Positions 8,151-16,954 of a stretch of 64,000 nt of DNA are shown here, piece by piece. The notes beneath the pieces are model-generated. The model was given only the letters and a program-made list of their open reading frames with translations. It did no database searches and was not told the origin of the DNA. The position numbers were made by a program, and so were the translations under genes. Origin of the DNA: Winogradskyella immobilis (GTDB lineage Bacteria; Bacteroidota; Bacteroidia; Flavobacteriales; Flavobacteriaceae); NCBI RefSeq assembly GCF_021887715.1, contig NZ_JAIQXX010000004.1, forward strand, positions 124,001 to 188,000. Reading direction: 5' to 3'. Numbering within the stretch: position 1 is the stretch's first letter; each line of letters opens with the position of its first letter.

Positions 8151-9214
8151 TGTCACAACAAGAATTAACACATAGCGCTATAAACTTACTTAAAAGCCTC
8201 ATTGAAACACCCTCACTTTCTGGTGAAGAAGTTGGTACGGCAAAATTGATTGAAGAATGGTTTAATGCTGAAAGCATTCCGTTTAATAGAACAAAAAATA
8301 ATGTTTGGGCTGTAAATAAGTATTTTGATGAGAGCAAACCGACATTGTTGTTAAACTCACATCATGATACGGTAAAACCTAATCAGAGTTATACTAAAGA
8401 TCCGTTTAAAGCTATTATAGAAGACGGTAAATTATATGGTTTGGGCAGTAATGATGCTGGAGGTTGTTTGGTGTCGCTGTTAGCAACATTTGCTTATTTC
8501 TATAAGCATAAAGAATTAAAGTATAATCTGGTTATTGTAGCATCTGCTGAAGAAGAAAATAGCGGTGAGAATGGAATACGACATATGTTAGAAGTTATTC
8601 CAAAGATTGATGTTGCTATTGTTGGCGAACCTACACAAATGCATTTGGCAATAGCCGAAAAAGGCCTTGTCGTATTTGATGCTAAAATTAAGGGAACTGC
8701 GAGTCATGCGGCACATCCAAATAACGATAATGCGATTTACAAGTCGATTGAAGCATTACAATGGTTCCAAAATTATAAGTTTGAAAACACATCAGAGACT
8801 TTAGGCGACGTAAAATTAACAGTAACTCAAATCAATGCAGGGAAACAACATAATGCGGTTCCATCGGAAGTAGATTTGGTGATTGATGTTAGGGTGAATG
8901 ATAAATATACCAATGAAGAAATCGCAAAAATGCTTCAAGAAGCATCACCTTGTGATACTATTACACCTAGAAGTTTACGATTAAATTCGTCTTCAATTCC
9001 TAAAAATCATCCATTAGTACAATCAGGTATTTCTTTAGGAAGAGAGACTTATGGGTCGCCAACATTATCAGATCAAGCAGCGTTGAGTTGTCCATCATTA
9101 AAGTTGGGACCAGGGAATAGTTTGAGATCACATACCGCAGATGAATTCATTTACATCAATGAAATTGAAGAAGGCATTGATTTATATATAAAATTGTTAG
9201 AAAACGTATTATAA
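8150..9214 (+). CDS. argE: M20 family N-acyl-ornithine/citrulline deacylase
   Basis: Zinc-dependent M20 peptidase family enzyme that removes the acyl group late in arginine synthesis. Metal-site motifs are visible: NSHHDTVKP (first metal His), GLGSNDAGG (bridging Asp), and SAEEENSGENG (catalytic and metal Glu). At 354 residues it is normal for Bacteroidota ArgE. If intermediates are succinylated, it acts as a desuccinylase; its family is close to DapE, which also handles succinyl groups. Translationally coupled to argB (TAATG). Confidence 0.93.
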   Translation: MSQQELTHSAINLLKSLIETPSLSGEEVGTAKLIEEWFNAESIPFNRTKNNVWAVNKYFDESKPTLLLNSHHDTVKPNQSYTKDPFKAIIEDGKLYGLGSNDAGGCLVSLLATFAYFYKHKELKYNLVIVASAEEENSGENGIRHMLEVIPKIDVAIVGEPTQMHLAIAEKGLVVFDAKIKGTASHAAHPNNDNAIYKSIEALQWFQNYKFENTSETLGDVKLTVTQINAGKQHNAVPSEVDLVIDVRVNDKYTNEEIAKMLQEASPCDTITPRSLRLNSSSIPKNHPLVQSGISLGRETYGSPTLSDQAALSCPSLKLGPGNSLRSHTADEFIYINEIEEGIDLYIKLLENVL

Positions 9215-9215
9215 T

Positions 9216-9304
9216 AGATAAAAGAAAATAGAAAATAGACAATTAAATTATGTTAGATATTAATCTTTGTTCTAACAGCAAAGCGGTCTTTTTTCTATAA
9301 TCTA
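9216..9304 (+). repeat. AT-rich imperfect palindrome between argE and argH
   Basis: The left arm AGAAAATAGAAAATAGAC ... GTTAGA mirrors the right arm TCTAAC ... GGTCTTTTTTCTAT. A partial relative (AATAGACCGCTGCGCTGTTAG) is seen at 48290-48312. This fills most of the 116-base gap between argE and argH. Confidence 0.6.
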
Positions 9305-9330
9305 AATTTTAAAAATTAAAATTTACAAAT

Positions 9331-10605
9331 ATGAAACTTTGGGACAAAGGCTTTTCAATAGATAAAACCATAGAACAATTTACTGTTGGTAACGATAGAG
9401 AAATCGATTTACACATTGCAAAATACGATATACAAGCATCTTTAGCACATGCAAAAATGCTGTATAAAATCGATATTTTATCTGCTGAAGAATTGCAACA
9501 GTTGGAAAAAGGATTGAGTAATTTGCAAACTCAGATTGATGAGAATTCGTTTTTTATAGAATCTCAATTTGAAGATGTACATTCTAAAATTGAATATGAA
9601 TTAACAAAAACTTACGGAGACGTTGGGAAGAAAATACACACTGCAAGATCCAGAAACGATCAGGTTTTAGTTGCGTTGCAGTTATTTTATAAAGATCATT
9701 TACAAAGTATTAAAGCGAAATCGAAAACGCTTTTTAATACTTTATTAGAATTAGCCGAAACACATAAAGAAAAATTACTTCCTGGTTATACACATTTGCA
9801 AGTGGCAATGCCATCCTCATTTGGATTATGGTTTTCTGCTTATGCTGAAATATTGATTGATGATATGTATCTATTAGATGCAGCTCTAAAAACAGTTGAT
9901 CAAAACCCGTTGGGATCAGCTGCGGGTTATGGAAGTTCATTCCCTATAGATAGAGATTTTACAACAAAAGCATTAGGTTTTACTACGTTAAAATATAATG
10001 TCGTTGCAGCACAAATGAGTCGAGGTAAAAACGAGCGTACCATTGCTGCTGCCTTTGGAAGTTTAGCAAACACATTATCTCGTTTTGCTATGGATATATG
10101 CTTATACATGAGTCAGAATTTTAATTTCATCTCATTTCCAGATGAGTTAACTACTGGCAGTAGTATTATGCCGCATAAAAAAAACCCAGATGTATTTGAA
10201 CTTATTAGAGGAAAATGTAATAAAATACAGGCATTACAAACAGAAATGGTATTAATCACAAATAATTTGCCAAGTGGGTATCATAGAGACTTTCAGTTAT
10301 TGAAAGAGAATATGATACAAGCATTTGTGGATTTAGAAACCATTTTAGATGTGTTTAATTATGCAATTCAACAAGTTATTGTAAAAGATGTGGATTTAAA
10401 TGATGATAAATACAAATACCTGTTTACGGTAGATAATATCAATAGTTTGGTTGAAAATGGTATGTCGTTTAGAGATGCTTATCAACAGATAGGTTCTCAA
10501 GTACAAGATGGAAGTTATAAACCAGACGCATCAAAACAACATACGCATATAGGAAGTATTCATAATTTGTGCTTGGATGAGATTAGAGAGAAGTATGATA
10601 AATAG
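9331..10605 (+). CDS. argH: Argininosuccinate lyase
   Basis: Cleaves argininosuccinate to arginine and fumarate, the last step of the pathway. The fumarase/aspartase superfamily signature GSSIMPHKKNPD (catalytic Ser loop) is present, as are KIHTARSRNDQV and the His motif GYTHLQVAMP. At 424 residues it is slightly shorter than the 450-460 of many bacterial homologues, as is usual in this phylum. It is the last gene of the operon. carA and carB, which in some Bacteroidota are part of this operon, are not here. Confidence 0.97.
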   Translation: MKLWDKGFSIDKTIEQFTVGNDREIDLHIAKYDIQASLAHAKMLYKIDILSAEELQQLEKGLSNLQTQIDENSFFIESQFEDVHSKIEYELTKTYGDVGKKIHTARSRNDQVLVALQLFYKDHLQSIKAKSKTLFNTLLELAETHKEKLLPGYTHLQVAMPSSFGLWFSAYAEILIDDMYLLDAALKTVDQNPLGSAAGYGSSFPIDRDFTTKALGFTTLKYNVVAAQMSRGKNERTIAAAFGSLANTLSRFAMDICLYMSQNFNFISFPDELTTGSSIMPHKKNPDVFELIRGKCNKIQALQTEMVLITNNLPSGYHRDFQLLKENMIQAFVDLETILDVFNYAIQQVIVKDVDLNDDKYKYLFTVDNINSLVENGMSFRDAYQQIGSQVQDGSYKPDASKQHTHIGSIHNLCLDEIREKYDK

Positions 10606-10668
10606 ATTAAGTCTTCTCAAAGATTAGGAAATAAACACATAAAATGCGCAATCATTATATTGCAAAAA

Positions 10669-10702
10669 AATACCGATATATATGGTAGTAATTATTGGTA
10701 TT
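10669..10702 (+). other. Hairpin in the metX leader
   Basis: AATACCGAT pairs with ATTGGTATT (8 of 9 positions), and an alternative shorter pairing TACC/GGTA exists inside. It lies 22 bases before the metX-like start. There is no T-tract, so it is not a terminator. I see no SAM-II core here. The role is unknown. Confidence 0.3.
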
Positions 10703-10723
10703 AAATAAATCAAATCTAAAAGA

Positions 10724-11686
10724 ATGAGTGATTTATTATATATACCGATAAAAGATTATGTAACTCATAACGGAAGTTGTATAAAAACTATTAATTTATC
10801 GTATCAATTATTTGGTAACCCATTACATACAGCACCAATTGTATTGGTTAATCATGCACTAACAGGCAATAGCAATGTTGCAGGTAAAGATGGTTGGTGG
10901 TCCAGTTTAATAGGAGACGATAAAGTTATTAATACTAAAGATTTTACGGTTTTAGTTTTTAATATTCCAGGAAATGGATATGATGGTCAGTTATTTAATA
11001 ACTATAAAGATTTTGTAACTACAGACATTGCAAAACTTTTTTTACAAGGATTAAAACACCTTAAGATTGAAAAGTTATATGCTACTATAGGTGCTTCTTT
11101 AGGTGGTGGATTAGCCTGGGAAATGGTTGCTCTACAACCTAATATAACCAAATATCTTATTCCTATTGCTGCCGATTGGAAATCTACAGATTGGCTTATT
11201 GCAAATTGCAGAATTCAAGAACAATTTTTAGAAAATTCAAAACAGCCTATTCACGATGCTCGTATGCATGCCATGTTGTGTTATCGTTCCCCACAATCGT
11301 TTAAGCATAAGTTTAATAGAAGTACTAATGAAGATTTGCAACTATTCAATGTAGAGAGTTGGTTATTACATCATGGTAAAAAGCTTCAGGGTCGTTTTCA
11401 GTTGTCGGCGTATAAGCTTATGAACCAATTATTGAAGACTATAAATATAGAAAGAGATAACGATGACATAACATCTGTTTTTAAGGCAATAAAAGGAAAA
11501 ATACATCTCATAACTATAGATTCTGATGTGTTCTTCACATCAGATGAAACGGAAGAGACTTATTCTACATTAAAATCATTAGGAGTTGATGTTCATTTAA
11601 ATATTATAGAATCTTATCACGGACACGATGCATTTTTGATAGAATATGAGAAGTTGAATGCTATTTTAAAACCGATTTTTAGTTGA
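10724..11686 (+). CDS. metX: Homoserine O-acetyltransferase-like alpha/beta hydrolase (MetX)
   Basis: Probably activates homoserine for methionine synthesis. The MetX family hallmarks are HALTGNSNVAG near the N-terminus, the nucleophile elbow GASLGGG, a late acidic residue in TIDSDVFF, and the catalytic His in YHGHDAFLIEY. At 320 residues it is of the shorter MetX type. It stands alone, about 120 bases after argH, with a hairpin in its leader. A homoserine succinyltransferase role is less likely given the fold (MetA is different). Confidence 0.88.
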   Translation: MSDLLYIPIKDYVTHNGSCIKTINLSYQLFGNPLHTAPIVLVNHALTGNSNVAGKDGWWSSLIGDDKVINTKDFTVLVFNIPGNGYDGQLFNNYKDFVTTDIAKLFLQGLKHLKIEKLYATIGASLGGGLAWEMVALQPNITKYLIPIAADWKSTDWLIANCRIQEQFLENSKQPIHDARMHAMLCYRSPQSFKHKFNRSTNEDLQLFNVESWLLHHGKKLQGRFQLSAYKLMNQLLKTINIERDNDDITSVFKAIKGKIHLITIDSDVFFTSDETEETYSTLKSLGVDVHLNIIESYHGHDAFLIEYEKLNAILKPIFS

Positions 11687-11728
11687 AAATAGATACACTA
11701 AAATTAGAAAGTAATAGTCCTGAAGATG

Positions 11729-11851
11729 ATGTTAAAAACGCCCGTTTATAATAAGATTTCTAAATCTGTAAAACTTGTAAACATAAAAAAACACAATTGG
11801 TTGAAGTTGCTAAATCGTCACCCATATTATTTGATGTTCTATAAAGAGTAA
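11729..11851 (+). CDS. Possible 40-residue small protein
   Basis: An ATG frame of 40 codons, basic and aromatic at the C-terminus (ending LLNRHPYYLMFYKE). It lies between metX and the PagL-like gene in a 206-base gap. There is no recognised family, no signal peptide and no clear ribosome site. It could be a genuine small protein or the eroded end of a lost gene. Low confidence. Confidence 0.3.
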   Translation: MLKTPVYNKISKSVKLVNIKKHNWLKLLNRHPYYLMFYKE

Positions 11852-11892
11852 TATACTTTATTATTTTACATTTGTCAGTAACTAAATTTTAA

Positions 11893-12987
11893 ATGAAGTA
11901 CTGGCTTAGTTTTATATTCTGTTTCCTAATGACTTCTGTTCTTCTTTCACAAGAAAGTACGACTTCTTCTTATTTAGATGTCAATTATTTTAGAGGTAAT
12001 ATAGCACTTCATAATAACGACATTTTAGGATTAATAACAGGTCATCCCGAAGGTGTAATTCTTAGCTGGAATAAAAAAACATTTGGCAATAAAGCTTGGG
12101 AACAACGTTATAATTATCCAGATTATGGAGTGTCTTTGATTTACCAGAATTTAAAGAATGAAAACTTAGGCAACAATATTGGTATATATGCTCACTATAA
12201 TTTTTATTTTTTTAAGCGAAATCTAATGCTACGTATTGGGCAAGGATTAGCATATACATCTAATCCCTTTGATCGTATTGATAATCCAAAAAATATAGCT
12301 TTTGGCTCTCATCTTTTAAGCAGCACTTATTTAATGCTTAATTATAAAAAAGAACGTATCATAGATCGTTTTGGTTTACAAGGAGGTTTATCGCTTATAC
12401 ATTATTCTAATGCCAATGTAAAAGCACCAAATACAAGTATTAATACTATAGCTTTAAACGTTGGGGTTACCTATAATTTAGATGAAAGTGATCCTGAGTA
12501 TATAGATAATGGTAAAGATGAAAAATTTACCGAGTCTATAAAATATAATCTTGCATTTAGAAGTGGAATTAATCAAAGCGATATTATTGGTACGGGGCAA
12601 TTTCCATTTTATATTGTATCCGCTTACGCAGATAAAAGATTAAGTCATAAAAGTGCTATTCAATTAGGAACAGAAGTTTTCTTCTCAAATTTTCTTAAAG
12701 AGCTAATAGAGTTTCAAAGTGTATCTGGTTTAGGAGATAATGTTACTGGTGATGAAGATTTTAAGCGTGTTGGTCTATTTGTAGGTCATGAATTATTTAT
12801 TAATAAAACATCGATTGAAACTCAAGTAGGATATTACGTATATTATCCATTTGATTTTGAGGGAAGAACGTATTTACGAATAGGATTAAAACGCTACTTT
12901 GGAGATAAATTATTTGGTGCCATAACTTTAAAGTCTCACGGAGCAAAAGCTGAAGCTGTTGAATTTGGAATTGGAGTACGATTATGA
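11893..12987 (+). CDS. PagL-like acyloxyacyl hydrolase / outer-membrane beta-barrel protein
   Basis: A 364-residue exported protein: signal peptide at residues 1-19 (cut after LLSQ), then alternating strands typical of a beta-barrel. The segment LIHYSNANVKAPNTSIN resembles the lipid A 3-O-deacylase (PagL) active-site His-x-Ser region, and the preceding RIGQGLAYTSNPFD also fits the family. If active, it would remove an acyl chain from lipid A in the outer membrane. Its stop overlaps the next start by four bases, so it forms a two-gene unit with a DUF2807 lipoprotein. Activity is inferred. Confidence 0.75.
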   Translation: MKYWLSFIFCFLMTSVLLSQESTTSSYLDVNYFRGNIALHNNDILGLITGHPEGVILSWNKKTFGNKAWEQRYNYPDYGVSLIYQNLKNENLGNNIGIYAHYNFYFFKRNLMLRIGQGLAYTSNPFDRIDNPKNIAFGSHLLSSTYLMLNYKKERIIDRFGLQGGLSLIHYSNANVKAPNTSINTIALNVGVTYNLDESDPEYIDNGKDEKFTESIKYNLAFRSGINQSDIIGTGQFPFYIVSAYADKRLSHKSAIQLGTEVFFSNFLKELIEFQSVSGLGDNVTGDEDFKRVGLFVGHELFINKTSIETQVGYYVYYPFDFEGRTYLRIGLKRYFGDKLFGAITLKSHGAKAEAVEFGIGVRL

Positions 12988-13733
12988 AAAAACTATTTGT
13001 CATATTAAGTGTTGTAGGTTTGCTTTTTGCTTGCGATAGTGAAAGTGCATCAGATTGTTTTCAAACTTCAGGATCTATAATTCAAGAAACAATTACAGTT
13101 CCAAATTTCAATCGCATTTTAGTGAATAGAGATATCGAATTAATTATTCGACAAGGTGAAAATTATGAAGTGACTATAGAAACAGGAGAGAACCTTATCA
13201 ATGATATAACGGTAGAAGTTATTGATGATCGATTAGTGCTTACAGATAATAATACATGTAATTTTGTGCGTGATTTCGGAATTACTAAAATGTTTGTAAC
13301 AACACCGACATTAAGTGAAATCCGTTGTTCAACACAGTTTGAGATTTCGTCAGATGGAGTTTTAAATTTTGATACTCTTAATTTGATTTCGGAAGATTTT
13401 AATGAGCCAGAGACCTTTCCTATAGGAGATTTTAGATTAGAACTTGATGTGGAAAACTTAAATATTATAGCTAATAATCTCTCTTTTTTCTTTCTCTCAG
13501 GTGAAGTTACTGAAGCCAACTTTAGATTTTTTGGTGGAGATGGACGTATAGAAGCAGAAAATTTAATTGCTCAGAACATAAATATATTTCATAGAAGTAG
13601 TAATGATATGATTATTAATCCACAGCAATCATTAACAGGCGTCATTAATAATACAGGAGATGTAATTTCAGTAAATCAGCCTCCAGTTGTCGATGTCGAT
13701 GTACTCTTTACAGGGAGATTAATCTTTAACTAG
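12984..13733 (+). CDS. DUF2807 (head GIN domain) lipoprotein
   Basis: A 249-residue lipoprotein: signal peptide with lipobox LLFAC (Cys 17). The mature part resembles the putative auto-transporter adhesin, head GIN domain (DUF2807). It shows the usual opening ETITVPNFNRILVNRDIEL and a repeated beta pattern. It is coupled to the PagL-like gene by a four-base overlap. The C-terminus overlaps the convergent gldA stop by eight bases. The cell-surface role is unknown. Confidence 0.8.
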   Translation: MKKLFVILSVVGLLFACDSESASDCFQTSGSIIQETITVPNFNRILVNRDIELIIRQGENYEVTIETGENLINDITVEVIDDRLVLTDNNTCNFVRDFGITKMFVTTPTLSEIRCSTQFEISSDGVLNFDTLNLISEDFNEPETFPIGDFRLELDVENLNIIANNLSFFFLSGEVTEANFRFFGGDGRIEAENLIAQNINIFHRSSNDMIINPQQSLTGVINNTGDVISVNQPPVVDVDVLFTGRLIFN

Positions 13734-14619
13734 TAAGAGATCTAAACAAACTCTCTAAACTTGCATTTTTCTGGTTAAGTTGAAGAATTTTCAATTCATT
13801 ATCATGTGCAAAATCAAAAACATGAGAACGCATATCTTGTTTAGTAGCAAAAGTGATTTCATAGACAAAGTCGTGCGTATTTTTCACAGAAGTTACTTTA
13901 GGTAATTTTTGTAAAAAAGCATCTTCCACTCTATAATCAAACTCAACAATAACAATTTGCTCTTGGTCTTGTCTTAGGTCTTTAAGGTATTTATCTGCGA
14001 CAATTTTACCTTTATTAATAATAATAACGCGGTCACACATAGCTTCAACTTCTTGCATAATATGTGTAGACAGAAATACGGTTTTTTCTTTTCCAACAGA
14101 GGTAATTAAATTTCTAATATCCACTAACTGATTTGGGTCTAAACCTGTTGTGGGTTCGTCTAAAATTAAAACTTCAGGATTGTGTAATAGGGCATTAGCT
14201 AAACCTACACGTTGACGATAACCTTTAGAAAGTTGCCCTATTTTTTTGTGAGCTTCAGGTGCTAATCCCGTCAATTCAATAACTTCATTAATTCTATCTT
14301 TAGATACATCATAGACATTGGCATTAAATCTCAAATATTCTTTAACATACAAATCTGTATATAAAGGATTATGCTCAGGCAAATAGCCTACTGAACTTTG
14401 TACTTCTTTTTTTTGGGTATCTACAGAGAAATCATTAACGTTTGCAGAGCCTTTAGACGCATTAATATAAGTGGTTAATATTTTCATCATTGTAGATTTG
14501 CCTGCGCCATTAGGGCCTAAAAAACCAACAATTTCAGCATCTTTTACAGAAAAAGAAACGTCGTTTAACGCTTTTTGCTCGCCATAAATTTTTGTAACGT
14601 TTTTAACTTCAATAGACAT
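13726..14619 (-). CDS. gldA: Gliding motility ABC transporter ATPase GldA
   Basis: ATP-binding subunit of the gliding-associated ABC transporter. It has Walker A GPNGAGKST (residues 35-43), the ABC signature LSKGYRQR, and Walker B LILDEPTTGLDP, with a switch His in STHIMQEVE. At 297 residues it matches flavobacterial GldA better than generic ABC ATPases. The permease partners GldF and GldG are not in the window, which is usual because gldA is often separate. Convergent with the DUF2807 gene and divergent from the aromatic operon. Confidence 0.88.
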   Translation of the reverse strand: MSIEVKNVTKIYGEQKALNDVSFSVKDAEIVGFLGPNGAGKSTMMKILTTYINASKGSANVNDFSVDTQKKEVQSSVGYLPEHNPLYTDLYVKEYLRFNANVYDVSKDRINEVIELTGLAPEAHKKIGQLSKGYRQRVGLANALLHNPEVLILDEPTTGLDPNQLVDIRNLITSVGKEKTVFLSTHIMQEVEAMCDRVIIINKGKIVADKYLKDLRQDQEQIVIVEFDYRVEDAFLQKLPKVTSVKNTHDFVYEITFATKQDMRSHVFDFAHDNELKILQLNQKNASLESLFRSLTS

Positions 14620-14724
14620 GTAGAAAGATATTTAGTCAAAAATAAGTATTATATAAGTTAGTATGGCAATTACTAAGAATTCTTTAAAACTTAAACGAGA
14701 AAAATAAAAAACTATTTTAACAAT

Positions 14725-14754
14725 TTTGATTTTTCAATTTATTAGTTACTTTAG
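14725..14754 (+). promoter_or_regulatory. Promoter of the aromatic amino acid operon
   Basis: TTTG (14725-14728), an 18-base spacer, then TACTTTAG (14747-14754), one base off the TAnnTTTG consensus. The transcript would start about 10 bases before the leader peptide ATG at 14772. Confidence 0.6.
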
Positions 14755-14771
14755 CGATATATTATTTAACG

Positions 14772-14837
14772 ATGCAAACACTTAAAATATATTATACTTG
14801 GTTTTACTTTTTTTATAATAAAGGAAGCGAGGCATAA
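14772..14837 (+). CDS. Aromatic leader peptide (Tyr/Phe/Trp-rich attenuator peptide)
   Basis: A 21-residue peptide with the core IYYTWFYFFY: four Tyr, three Phe and one Trp in ten residues. It is ATG-started, lies between a matching promoter and a strong intrinsic terminator, and directly precedes genes for Tyr/Phe synthesis. This is the layout of a classical attenuator: stalling at Tyr/Phe codons when charged tRNA is scarce would change the fold downstream and allow readthrough. The parts are seen in the sequence; the mechanism is inferred. Confidence 0.85.
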   Translation: MQTLKIYYTWFYFFYNKGSEA

Positions 14838-14866
14838 TATGTTTTATTGAAAAATATAATAACTTT

Positions 14867-14895
14867 AGTCTCGATGAAAATCGAGACTTTTTTTT
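14867..14895 (+). terminator. Attenuator terminator of the aromatic operon
   Basis: A perfect 9-bp stem AGTCTCGAT / ATCGAGACT closed by a GAAA tetraloop, followed by eight T. It ends 20 bases before the first structural gene. A terminator between promoter and first gene only makes sense as a regulated one. Confidence 0.9.
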
Positions 14896-14915
14896 GAACC
14901 TAAAAATGTGAGATT

Positions 14916-16058
14916 ATGATAGAAGTGGCCGATCGACTAAAACATGTTGAAGAATATTATTTTTCTAAAAAGCTAAAAGAGGTCGCTTTTTTGAAATCTC
15001 AAGGTAAACCTATTATAAATTTAGGAATAGGAAGCCCAGATTTAGAACCACCATTTAAGGCTATAATGGCTTTAGGAGAAAGCTTAAATGATAAAACAGC
15101 TCATAAATATCAAAGCTATTTAGGGCTTTTAGAACTCAGAGAAGCAATAGTTGATTTTTATAAAAATCATTATAGCGTTAACCTTAGTGCAAAAACTGAA
15201 GTTTTACCACTTATAGGAAGTAAAGAAGGTATTATGCATATTTCTATGGCCTTTTTAAACCCAGGTGACGAAGTATTAATTCCTAATCCTGGCTATCCAA
15301 CTTATGCATCTGTAACTAAATTATTAGGAGCTAAACCTATATATTATAATTTAACAGAAGATAAAAACTGGGAACCTAATTTTGTAGCACTAGAGCGCTT
15401 AGATTTAAGCAAAGTAAAACTAATGTGGATTAATTATCCGCATATGCCTACAGGCGCAAAGGCATCACATAAATTTTATGATGACGTTATTGCTTTTGCA
15501 AAGCGTCATAACATTCTAGTAATTAATGATAACCCTTATAGTTTTATACTTAACAAAAACCCAAAAAGTATCCTTAAGTATAAAGGAGCTAAAGATGTTT
15601 GTTTAGAGCTGAATTCAATAAGTAAAACCTTTAACATGTCGGGTTGGCGCGTAGGCATGCTAGCTGGTAATTACGATTATATTAATTCAGTTCTAAAAAT
15701 AAAAAGTAATGTCGATTCTGGTATGTTTTATGGCATTCAAAAAGGAGCTATAGAAGCATTAAAAAGTTCTGAGATGTGGTTTATAAGTCTAAATAGCGTT
15801 TATCAGCAAAGGCGTAAATTAATATGGAAATTGGCAACAGCACTTAACTGCACATACGACGAAGGTACTTCGGGTTTATTTGTATGGGCAAAATTACCAC
15901 CACATATTAAGTCTGAAGAGTTTACAAATTTAGTATTAAAGGAGCATAGTATTTTTATAGCTCCTGGAACCGTTTTTGGTAGTAATGGAGAAGGTTATAT
16001 AAGGTTATCTTTATGTGAAGAAGAAGATGTTATAAAGGAAGCGATTGCAAGAGTATGA
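14916..16058 (+). CDS. Class I/II PLP aminotransferase (aromatic pathway)
   Basis: A 380-residue fold type I aminotransferase. GSKEGIMHISMAFLNPGDEVL and PNPGYPTYASV are typical of the DapL/aspartate aminotransferase group, and the PLP lysine lies in SISKTFNMSGWRVGM. Inside an operon with tyrA and DAHP synthase it probably transaminates prephenate, phenylpyruvate or hydroxyphenylpyruvate. The motif WINYPHMPTGAKA replaces the common NYPNNPTGA. The stop overlaps tyrA (ATGA). The substrate is not decided by the sequence. Confidence 0.85.
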   Translation: MIEVADRLKHVEEYYFSKKLKEVAFLKSQGKPIINLGIGSPDLEPPFKAIMALGESLNDKTAHKYQSYLGLLELREAIVDFYKNHYSVNLSAKTEVLPLIGSKEGIMHISMAFLNPGDEVLIPNPGYPTYASVTKLLGAKPIYYNLTEDKNWEPNFVALERLDLSKVKLMWINYPHMPTGAKASHKFYDDVIAFAKRHNILVINDNPYSFILNKNPKSILKYKGAKDVCLELNSISKTFNMSGWRVGMLAGNYDYINSVLKIKSNVDSGMFYGIQKGAIEALKSSEMWFISLNSVYQQRRKLIWKLATALNCTYDEGTSGLFVWAKLPPHIKSEEFTNLVLKEHSIFIAPGTVFGSNGEGYIRLSLCEEEDVIKEAIARV

Positions 16059-16906
16059 AAAATTTATACCTTATTGGAGTAGGATTAATCGGAGGTAGTT
16101 TTGCGTTAGATATAAAAAAGAAATATCCCGATTGTAAAATTTATGGTGTTGATACTAATGGAGCTCATCTTAATGATGCATTAACACTTGGTGTTATTGA
16201 TGAAAAAGCTAATGTAGAAGATGTCTATAATGCAGAAGTTGTGTTTATAGCGATTCCTGTAGATGTAACCTTAACGGTTTTACCTCAAATATTAGATTAT
16301 ATTTCAGATGAGACACTTGTTATTGATGCAGGTTCTACAAAAGAAGCTATTTGTTTAAGTATAAAGGATCATTCAAGACGAAGAAATTATTTGGCAGCGC
16401 ATCCAATTGCCGGAACTGAATTTTCAGGACCAAATGCAGCGACCTACAACTTGTTTCAGAATAAAACTAATATTATATGCGAAGTTGAAGCAACAGCATT
16501 TAAACTTCAAGAGAAAGCTTTGGGTATATTTAGAGACTTAGGTATGCGTATTCGTTATATGAATCCTAAAGCGCATGACAAACATATTGCTTATGTGTCG
16601 CATCTGTCTCATATCAGTTCTTTTATGTTAGGAAAAACGGTAATTGAGAAAGAAAAAAATGAACGCGATATTTTTGATATGGCTGGCAGTGGGTTTGAAA
16701 GCACTGTACGTTTAGCGAAAAGTTCACCAGCAATGTGGACGCCAATTTTTAAGCAAAACAAAGCAAATGTTATTGAAACATTAGGTGAGTATATCAATAA
16801 TTTAATGCACTTTAAATCTTTAATGGAAAATGAAGATTTTGAAGCAGTGTATAAGGAAATGAAAAAAACAAACCACATTAAATCAATTTTGAGTGGTATT
16901 AAATAA
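16055..16906 (+). CDS. tyrA: Prephenate dehydrogenase
   Basis: NAD(P)-dependent oxidative decarboxylation of prephenate to 4-hydroxyphenylpyruvate in tyrosine synthesis. The N-terminal Rossmann motif is GVGLIGGSFALD; AAHPIAGTEFSGP is the family active-site signature, and HDKHIAYVSHLSH provides the second His region. At 283 residues, there is no ACT or chorismate mutase domain; the mutase is on the next gene. Overlaps the aminotransferase by four bases. Confidence 0.95.
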   Translation: MKNLYLIGVGLIGGSFALDIKKKYPDCKIYGVDTNGAHLNDALTLGVIDEKANVEDVYNAEVVFIAIPVDVTLTVLPQILDYISDETLVIDAGSTKEAICLSIKDHSRRRNYLAAHPIAGTEFSGPNAATYNLFQNKTNIICEVEATAFKLQEKALGIFRDLGMRIRYMNPKAHDKHIAYVSHLSHISSFMLGKTVIEKEKNERDIFDMAGSGFESTVRLAKSSPAMWTPIFKQNKANVIETLGEYINNLMHFKSLMENEDFEAVYKEMKKTNHIKSILSGIK

Positions 16907-16954
16907 AATAACCTATTAAGTCAGTAAGACCATTGTAGGAGTAACAATAAAATT

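Noticed and set aside
10605-10723. Second SAM-II riboswitch before metX
   Set aside because: The core GATTT...ATTGCAA and GCTAAA elements are not present; only a simple hairpin is seen.
13163-13519. 118-codon antisense ORF in the DUF2807 gene
   Set aside because: It is a shadow of the real lipoprotein frame, without start context or family features.
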